In this document: positions 7,280 to 11,872 of the stretch, in pieces
How positions within the stretch are numbered: the stretch's first letter is position 1
How the letters are laid out: each line of letters opens with the position of its first letter
Origin: CAZNER01 sp964572065
GTDB taxonomy: Bacteria > Patescibacteriota > Dojkabacteria > JAHIVN01
NCBI GenBank assembly: GCA_964572065.1
Contig: CAZNER010000059.1
Span: 1-11,872 of the forward strand
Direction: 5' to 3'
Length of the DNA stretch: 11,872 nucleotides
Program-made: the position numbers and the translations under genes
Notes under the pieces: generated by a model
Told to the model about the DNA's origin: nothing
Databases searched by the model: none
The model's input: only the letters and a program-made list of their open reading frames with translations

Positions 7280-7505
7280 CTAGAGGTCAATCTGAGAATT
7301 AAATTTGAGAAACCCTTTATCTATAAGTAGCTTTGTAATCGATGTAAATGCAATCTCTTTTTTTAAGCGACTTATAATCAACCTACTCTTCGCCCTCAGA
7401 AAAACATATGCCTTTAGCAACATAAACATCTTCACTAACACAAACTCTATTCTGTTCACCCTTAATTAAGACAAAACTTTTAATTACTTTAACAAAATAA
7501 ATTTA
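7280..7505 (-). pseudogene. Small gene relic B, decayed paralogue of relic A
   Basis: Read on the minus strand, this stretch translates to KSFVLIKGEQN, SEDVYVAKG, ICFSEGEE, a TAG stop (7383-7385, where relic A has Tyr), then VDYKSLKK, an extra A in a run of seven A (7358-7364), and, in the shifted frame, EIAFTSITKLLIDKGFLKFNSQIDL and a TAG at 7280-7282. This aligns with relic A over about 65 residues with one codon gap. The nonsense and frameshift show it is not functional. Its beginning, near 7505, runs into the promoter of the cold-shock gene on the other strand, so the 5' end was lost. The family is not recognised. Confidence 0.75.
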
Positions 7506-7535
7506 TTGACTTTATTTATTTATATATGATACAAT
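7506..7535 (+). promoter_or_regulatory. Sigma-70 promoter of the cold-shock gene with long leader
   Basis: The sequence has TTGACT (7506-7511) as -35, an 18-base spacer and TACAAT (7530-7535), and the -10 is also preceded by TGA (7527-7529). This is the only promoter in the window with a good -35. A start near 7542 leaves about 79 nt before ATG 7621, long enough for a structured leader as is known for cspA-type genes. No particular structure can be shown by eye. The -35 lies on top of relic B's 5' end. Confidence 0.65.
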
Positions 7536-7620
7536 AACTTGTTTTTGGAAGTGAACTAAGTAGTCTGTAAAGTATTATTTCTAGTAATTTCCCTATTTTA
7601 ATTTTTATTACCACAATATT

Positions 7621-7830
7621 ATGGCAAGTGGAACAGTAAAAACTGTTACTGGCAAAGGATTCGGCTTCATAAATCAGGAAGATGCTGATCAAGATATCTT
7701 CTATCATGAAACTTCTCTGGAAGGAGATTTAGCCGAGAGAAAATTACGTGTCGGTGATAAGGTCAAATTCGAGATTGAACAAACTGAAAAAGGACCAAGA
7801 GCAGCAAAAATTGAACTTCTTGAAAACTAA
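7621..7830 (+). CDS. Cold-shock domain protein (CspA family)
   Basis: This 69-residue protein is a single cold-shock domain of five strands that binds single-stranded RNA and DNA in the cytoplasm, thought to melt RNA structure. KGFGFI (12-17) is the RNP1 motif and DIFYHETSL (25-33) stands for RNP2 (DIFVHFS). RKLRVGDKVKFEIEQTEKGPRAAKIE is the typical second half. The Trp of the usual KWFN start is missing: residues 7-11 read KTVTG, as in other cold-shock-like proteins starting MAxGTVK. The ATG at 7621 gives the normal domain start, and there is no Shine-Dalgarno site. It stands between decayed genes, and no terminator with a T run follows the TAA at 7828-7830. Confidence 0.95.
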   Translation: MASGTVKTVTGKGFGFINQEDADQDIFYHETSLEGDLAERKLRVGDKVKFEIEQTEKGPRAAKIELLEN

Positions 7831-8086
7831 GTTTTTAAGAGATCTATGTATCGGTAATTAAAGAATATACTAACGTATCATTCCCTTTATCTACCATAAA
7901 CAGGCTGTGTCAAGACATTCTTGTTTTTAGCAGGATGGAGTAGTATTTGATTACCTATTATCTTGTTGAAAAACGGATATACCATTAAACAAGAATGTTG
8001 TTTTATCTTTGTTTAGCATCTGTTAATAATCTAGAACTAATTACTATTAGTCCTTTCAAGACGTTATTTGTAATTTAAGGAAATCC
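7831..8086. other. Gene-free stretch between cold-shock gene and typA fragment, with one inverted repeat
   Basis: No frame of useful length or convincing protein similarity was seen in these 256 bases on either strand. The only structure I can point to is a perfect 12-base inverted repeat listed separately. Confidence 0.5.
7915..7998. repeat. Perfect 12-bp inverted repeat with 60-base loop
   Basis: ACATTCTTGTTT at 7915-7926 is the exact complement of AAACAAGAATGT at 7987-7998. The 60 bases between hold no gene. A chance match of this length is not expected often in a stretch this short, but the AT bias weakens that. It is not a rho-independent terminator: the loop is long and the tail is not a plain T run. 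Candidates are a small RNA stem or the ends of a tiny element; no target-site duplication could be recognised. Confidence 0.35.
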
Positions 8087-8383
8087 TTATTTTTTCAAAT
8101 TGAGCTGCTCTTTTGCATAATCACTTAAAACATGCCTTCTTGCCCATTTCCTCTGATTATTAGTAAGATACACTTTACGTAATCTCAAAAAATGTGGAGT
8201 AACTTCCAACATTTCTTCACTTTTTAAAAAAGAAAATGCAAAATCTATTGTTATAGGGATTATAGGTCTAAGGACAGATTGTGTTATCTCATCATGTTTT
8301 ACTCTATGAGCAGATTTATGTCTCGCTTTTGTTACATCGACCTCCAGATCATTTTCGTATTTATTAATGCCTACGATCATACC
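8087..8383 (-). pseudogene. typA: typA/bipA 3'-terminal fragment (GTPase TypA C-terminus only)
   Basis: The minus-strand frame encodes GMIVGINKYENDLEVDV at its start, and then IPITIDFAF, SEEMLEVTPHFLRLRKVYL and RKWARRHVLSDYAKEQL. This is the C-terminal part of TypA/BipA, the translational GTPase that binds the ribosome. In family members of about 600 residues, the NDLxV...TK and LVEVTPxxIRLRKxYL segments lie near the end. About 97 residues remain, with GTPase, EF-G-like and most of the C-terminal domain missing, so the piece cannot be a working GTPase. The frame is intact down to TAA at 8087-8089, and an upstream in-frame TAA follows directly before GM. It must have been cut at about 8383, where a SWIB gene fragment begins on the other strand. 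Confidence 0.85.
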
Positions 8384-8389
8384 TTACAA

Positions 8390-8637
8390 TATCAGCAGAA
8401 AGCTCAAGGTGGACTTTCAAAACCTATGAAACTCTCACCTGAACTAGAAGATACATCGGACCAGGTCCAATGCCAATTACCAAAGCGCTATGGGTTTATA
8501 TCAAAGAGAATAATCTACAGGATGAAAATGACAGAAGGACAATAGTTGCAGATGAAAAGCTGAAAAAAGTCTTCGATGGGCAGGAGAAAGTGAATATGTT
8601 TGAAATGACTAAGCTTGTTTCAAAACATTTGTCGTAG
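8390..8637 (+). pseudogene. SWIB/MDM2-domain gene, 5'-truncated and frameshifted
   Basis: The plus strand reads GGLSKPMKLSPELE in one frame up to about 8450, then, in another frame, YIGPGPMPITKALWVYIKE, NNLQDENDRR, IVADEKLKKVF, and MFEMTKLVSKHLS ending at TAG 8635-8637. Joined, this is a nearly complete SWIB domain (LSPEL, GPMP, LWxYIK, NNLQD, MFEMTKLVSKHL). A single missing base at about 8451 separates the frames (the codon between ELE and YIG is incomplete). SWIB proteins are short in bacteria; in Chlamydiae they are fused to topoisomerase I, and free copies occur in some Patescibacteria. The upstream part, normally a Lys-rich tail, is missing. The left end meets the typA fragment. It is one of the better signs that this zone is decayed. 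Confidence 0.88.
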
Positions 8638-8678
8638 GAAAAAAACTTCTAAAAATATATCTAACTTGTCCAAAATAG

Positions 8679-10988
8679 TTATCTTTTTAAAATTTTTTTA
8701 AAACTATTAAATTCTTGTTTTAACTGTAACATATCTTTATCTTTATACTTTTTGGAATACAATATCTTATCAGACTTCATAAATATCCTTTTTAACGCAT
8801 TTATATCAAAATCCTTCTTATCTATAAGCTTAATAATAGAATTATTATTCAGCATTACTATTTCTTCATCTAAATCTAAATTTCTAATTAATAGCTTTTT
8901 GGTTTTTAAAATAATCTTTCGAACTATTTTTTTATTTTTTAAATCTCTATAAAATTCTTTATATTTAATTCTCTTATATAAATATCTACTAGCTATAAAA
9001 ATAATAATACTGCTTATTATTGGTAATAAAATAATTAACAAAATCTTTAATGCCTTCTTTATCTTCTTGTTAAATTCTTCCTTCGACTCTTCATATTCTC
9101 TTTGTTTCTTCTCTTCCTCCTTTTTTTTATCTTCCTCTTCTTTTTTTCTATTTGCCTCTTCCAATTTCTTTTTATATTCTTCATATGAAATCCCCTCCTC
9201 TAAATCATCTATATCATCAAAAGACATTTCTGTATCTATTGACTGCATAACATCTTCAATTTGATCTTCTGTTAACAAGCTTAAATTTTTAATGCCCCCA
9301 ATTTTTGATATATTTAATTCAGGATCTAAATTACTTGTTGTTGGTTCAAAATTCACCCATCCATAACCAGGCAGATATACTTCTACCCATGCATGGGCAT
9401 CTGTGCTAAGTATCACATATGCGTCCAATTCTTCAATATATAAATCTGAATAATAGCCGCTTACTACCCTAGATTCTATACCTACCATATCAAGCATAGT
9501 TGACATTGATACAGCAAAATAAGAGCAAAATCCTTTCTTTTTATCAAGAATAAAATCATCAATAGGATTCTTTAAATCCGTAATACCAGGGATTTTAGTA
9601 TATAAATAATTCTCCTGTAGGTAATCCTTTACTGCTAAAACTTTCTTATATGTAGTATCATACTCATTAGTTATTTCATAAGCTAAGACACTTATTTCTT
9701 CATATCTATCAGATTCTTTATCATTATAAAAATAATTATTATAATAATACTCTTTATTATAGAGATAATCCTGAAACACATAATAATCAAAAGTTGTTGA
9801 TTGATACGTTATATGTTCAACTCCGTTTTTAGTTCCATTAGATTTTATTAATCCATACAAATTAGAGTATTTATATGAACTTTCTAATCCAATCACTCTC
9901 TGAACACTAGGAATTATTTTATTTTTCCCATATTTATACACAACTTCAATATCCTTTTTATTCTCCTCAATTAGAAGATAAAATCCTATCCAATATTCCC
10001 CATACTCATCATAAAACTCCTCATAAAAATAATCTTCATAAAAATAGCTGTCATTAATACATGAAGTAACCCATAAACCATCAGCATCCATATAAACATT
10101 ATATACATCAGTCTTAAGATAATATGGACTCTCTGACCTATAAAAACCGACTATTTGTGGTACTAATCCCCCTTCTCTTGATTCAAAATCTAAATCTGAT
10201 CTATAATCTAGAGGATCTCCATTCTGATTATACTCCTCCTTTTGTTGTTCAACTCTTATATCATTTATATCTCTAATATAATGATTAAAATTTCCACCAG
10301 CTTTGTAGGAAAACCAAAATGAAAGAATAAATAACATACAAAAAAATATAAAAGCAAACGTTTGTAGAAAAATCTTTTTTCTCCTATGACTAATGCCCTT
10401 AAATACCGAATGTTTCTGTATAAAATAAACTAAACAAATAATAAGATAAATAATACAAAAAATCACACAAACAATATAAGTAAAGAATTTATTATCTTGA
10501 AAAATTATACTTTGATCAATAAATATGTATAGAAAGAAAAAAATAAGAAGATTTATACTTTGAGTTTTGTGAATTATAAGAAAAGAGAAGAACATTGAAG
10601 CTAAACCTTTTATGAAGCCGTTAATTAACGGAAGAATTAATTCATTTGTATATAATACAGGTTCAATATTCCCTATAAACTTTTGACTAAATAAATTATA
10701 TATTAGACTAATAAAAATTTCCTTTCCAAAAACCAAGTAAATTGATGAAATAAAAGCTATTAAAAATAATAAAAGGATCTTAAATCCCAGCTTTTTAATT
10801 ATTAAATATGAAAACATAAAAGATAGATAACCACCTATTAAAACACCGATAAACATAAAGACTAGACTGAACTTACTTTCTATATCAATCTGTTCTAATT
10901 CAGATATACTAATAATTGATATGAATAAAACCGATACTATGAAAAATGTTAAAGTAAATTTTGTATTTGTGTCCTTAAGAATCTTCAT
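8679..10988 (-). CDS. TgpA-like membrane protein with transglutaminase domain
   Basis: This 769-residue membrane protein has about seven N-terminal helices (about 11-29, 41-63, 68-88, 118-140, 147-165, 168-190, 206-227), an external region at 228-645 and one more helix at 647-669 before a basic C-terminal tail. The transglutaminase core is at about 440-560: GFCSYFAVS (Cys488), DAHAWVEVYLP (His532) and VNFEPT (Glu548, where Asp is common). The Cys-His-acid triad is therefore complete. In TgpA-type proteins this domain lies on the outer face and may cleave or cross-link proteins. Residues about 315-430 are rich in Tyr/Phe/Glu, and 600-640 is a Lys/Glu coiled coil. It starts at ATG overlapping the DUF58 stop by 4 bp (ATGA), so it is translationally coupled. 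No ribosome binding site is seen. The family's usual partner set includes a MoxR ATPase. Confidence 0.88.
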   Translation of the reverse strand: MKILKDTNTKFTLTFFIVSVLFISIISISELEQIDIESKFSLVFMFIGVLIGGYLSFMFSYLIIKKLGFKILLLFLIAFISSIYLVFGKEIFISLIYNLFSQKFIGNIEPVLYTNELILPLINGFIKGLASMFFSFLIIHKTQSINLLIFFFLYIFIDQSIIFQDNKFFTYIVCVIFCIIYLIICLVYFIQKHSVFKGISHRRKKIFLQTFAFIFFCMLFILSFWFSYKAGGNFNHYIRDINDIRVEQQKEEYNQNGDPLDYRSDLDFESREGGLVPQIVGFYRSESPYYLKTDVYNVYMDADGLWVTSCINDSYFYEDYFYEEFYDEYGEYWIGFYLLIEENKKDIEVVYKYGKNKIIPSVQRVIGLESSYKYSNLYGLIKSNGTKNGVEHITYQSTTFDYYVFQDYLYNKEYYYNNYFYNDKESDRYEEISVLAYEITNEYDTTYKKVLAVKDYLQENYLYTKIPGITDLKNPIDDFILDKKKGFCSYFAVSMSTMLDMVGIESRVVSGYYSDLYIEELDAYVILSTDAHAWVEVYLPGYGWVNFEPTTSNLDPELNISKIGGIKNLSLLTEDQIEDVMQSIDTEMSFDDIDDLEEGISYEEYKKKLEEANRKKEEEDKKKEEEKKQREYEESKEEFNKKIKKALKILLIILLPIISSIIIFIASRYLYKRIKYKEFYRDLKNKKIVRKIILKTKKLLIRNLDLDEEIVMLNNNSIIKLIDKKDFDINALKRIFMKSDKILYSKKYKDKDMLQLKQEFNSFKKILKR

Positions 10989-11872
10989 ATAACTTCATTC
11001 AAACTTATATATTTTAGACCTTTAAGCATAGTTTCATTACTTTTCACCAAATTCTTAAATTTCTCAAAATAATAAGCCTCTTTGGCTTTTCTTACTATAT
11101 TCATAATTTCCAAAAGCTCATTCCAACTTACTCCATATATGTTTTCTTTAGTAGAAAACAAGTGCTTTTGAATTCTAGATTTTAACAAAAGAAAATCATC
11201 TTTTGATATTCGATAAATATACGATTCTTCACTATCAAGGAATGATAGATCTACTGATAAAGTATATATAACAGTCTTGTCCAAATTTTTCTCTTGTATA
11301 TAATCAGAAAGATTCTTATTATCTTGACATTTACAGTCCTTTAGAAGAATAAAAGGCAATTTATCTAGATTATATTTATTTACATCATCTATATAAACAT
11401 CTTCTTCTCCATTTATATACAAATCTACTTTTAACTTAGTATCCTTTAAACTACTTCTTATAGAACTTATAACACTATCTAAAAAATTTGAAATAACATT
11501 TGAATAATCTACATTTTTTAAATAAGGTGTATAAAGATTTATAACTATTTTTGAATCACCAAGCCCAACCAGTCTCCTTTCCGGAACTCTGGTCATCAAT
11601 TTTCTTGTTTTTGCAGTAGTTTTCCAATGAATTCTACTAATCTGATCACCAAATTGATACTCTCTGATTGAAAAAAATTCCTCACTTGGATCTCGAGATA
11701 GATAATATTTACCCTCAATGTTAGTCTTCTTATTCTTTAAAATACTCTGAACAATACAACTCTCATTTGAAATGATGAAAGAACTTCTTTTATCAAAATC
11801 ATAATATATTTTTGTATCAATTAATCCTAAAGGATCTTTTAAATAAAAAATTATTGAATCTATAGAATAACT
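10985..11872 (-). CDS. DUF58 protein, N-terminus beyond window
   Basis: The frame stays open from TGA at 10985-10987 to the right edge, giving 295 residues of an unfinished protein. It carries the DUF58 signature SIREYQFGDQISRIHWKTTA (about 68-87 of the visible part), preceded by a beta-rich segment with DPLGLID (13-19), as expected upstream of that signature. A TTG at 11599 is not the start; the frame and similarity continue well beyond it. In other DUF58 proteins the region after PERR carries a vWA-like fold with an acidic-Ser MIDAS motif; here PERRLVGLGDSKI lacks a clear D-x-S-x-S. DUF58 proteins are usually encoded beside a MoxR AAA+ ATPase and a transglutaminase protein, proposed to work as a cell-surface assembly or chaperone module. 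It overlaps the transglutaminase gene by 4 bp and would be cotranscribed. Confidence 0.88.
   Translation of the reverse strand, partial: SYSIDSIIFYLKDPLGLIDTKIYYDFDKRSSFIISNESCIVQSILKNKKTNIEGKYYLSRDPSEEFFSIREYQFGDQISRIHWKTTAKTRKLMTRVPERRLVGLGDSKIVINLYTPYLKNVDYSNVISNFLDSVISSIRSSLKDTKLKVDLYINGEEDVYIDDVNKYNLDKLPFILLKDCKCQDNKNLSDYIQEKNLDKTVIYTLSVDLSFLDSEESYIYRISKDDFLLLKSRIQKHLFSTKENIYGVSWNELLEIMNIVRKAKEAYYFEKFKNLVKSNETMLKGLKYISLNEVI

Noticed and set aside
6670..7896. The 12-mer CTTTATCTACCA occurs at 6670-6681 and at 7885-7896.
   Set aside because: The similarity does not extend past the 12 bases with confidence, and the sequence is AT-rich, so it is probably chance. It was not used as evidence of a repeat.
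8076..8089. Palindrome-like TAAGGA AA TCCTTA at the typA stop as a terminator.
   Set aside because: The two-base loop is too small for an RNA hairpin, and no T run is present for the direction of the gene.
8279..8545. Plus-strand frame of 88 codons starting within the typA fragment.
   Set aside because: Its first half is antisense to typA and its end is in the wrong frame for SWIB. Only the short middle part is genuine SWIB, so it is treated within the pseudogene.
9067..9264. Ser/Phe-rich plus-strand frame.
   Set aside because: It is the complement of the Lys/Glu coiled coil of the transglutaminase protein. Its composition follows from that.
1..11872. CRISPR array, tRNA, rRNA, insertion sequence or phage genes.
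   Set aside because: No regularly spaced direct repeats, no tRNA-like cloverleaf, no transposase or phage protein was seen on either strand.

Overview
This is a very AT-rich bacterial window. Its gene set is a short surface and RNA-chaperone repertoire: a TypA/BipA fragment, a SWIB-domain fragment, a lone RRM protein, a cold-shock protein, and anchored beta-helix and transglutaminase proteins. Together with genes that lack visible Shine-Dalgarno sites, this suggests a Patescibacteria/CPR-type bacterium. That placement is inference from gene style only; no rRNA or taxonomic marker is present. The standard genetic code fits all reading frames.

Positions 1-5380 hold an edge-truncated endonuclease/exonuclease/phosphatase-family gene (minus), a small three-helix membrane protein (plus), a 779-residue secreted and membrane-anchored beta-helix protein (minus), a membrane-anchored acidic-linker protein (plus), and a UDP-glucuronate decarboxylase (minus). 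The decarboxylase is followed by a divergent SAM methyltransferase (plus, 5507-6262). The theme is cell envelope and surface: anchored extracellular proteins plus synthesis of UDP-xylose for glycans.

Positions 6263-8678 are gene-poor and decayed. They hold two related small-gene relics (6309-6587 and 7280-7505, both minus) on either side of an RRM RNA-binding gene, then a cold-shock gene (plus). Next come a cut-off 3' end of typA (minus) and a cut-off, frameshifted SWIB-domain gene (plus), whose missing 5' ends face each other across a few bases near 8385. The typA and SWIB remnants were found by reading the translations directly, and the SWIB one needs a frame change.

Positions 8679-11872 are a two-gene minus-strand operon with a 4-bp ATGA overlap: a DUF58 protein (open at the right edge) followed by a TgpA-like membrane transglutaminase. 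In many bacteria this pair follows a MoxR-type AAA+ ATPase, which would lie just beyond the window.

Across the window, six intact genes and one relic are preceded by the same extended -10 box (TGN followed by TATAAT or a close variant). Most have about 28-33 bases between box and start codon and no ribosome binding site. The two RNA-binding genes break the spacing rule, with leaders of about 80-100 nt.
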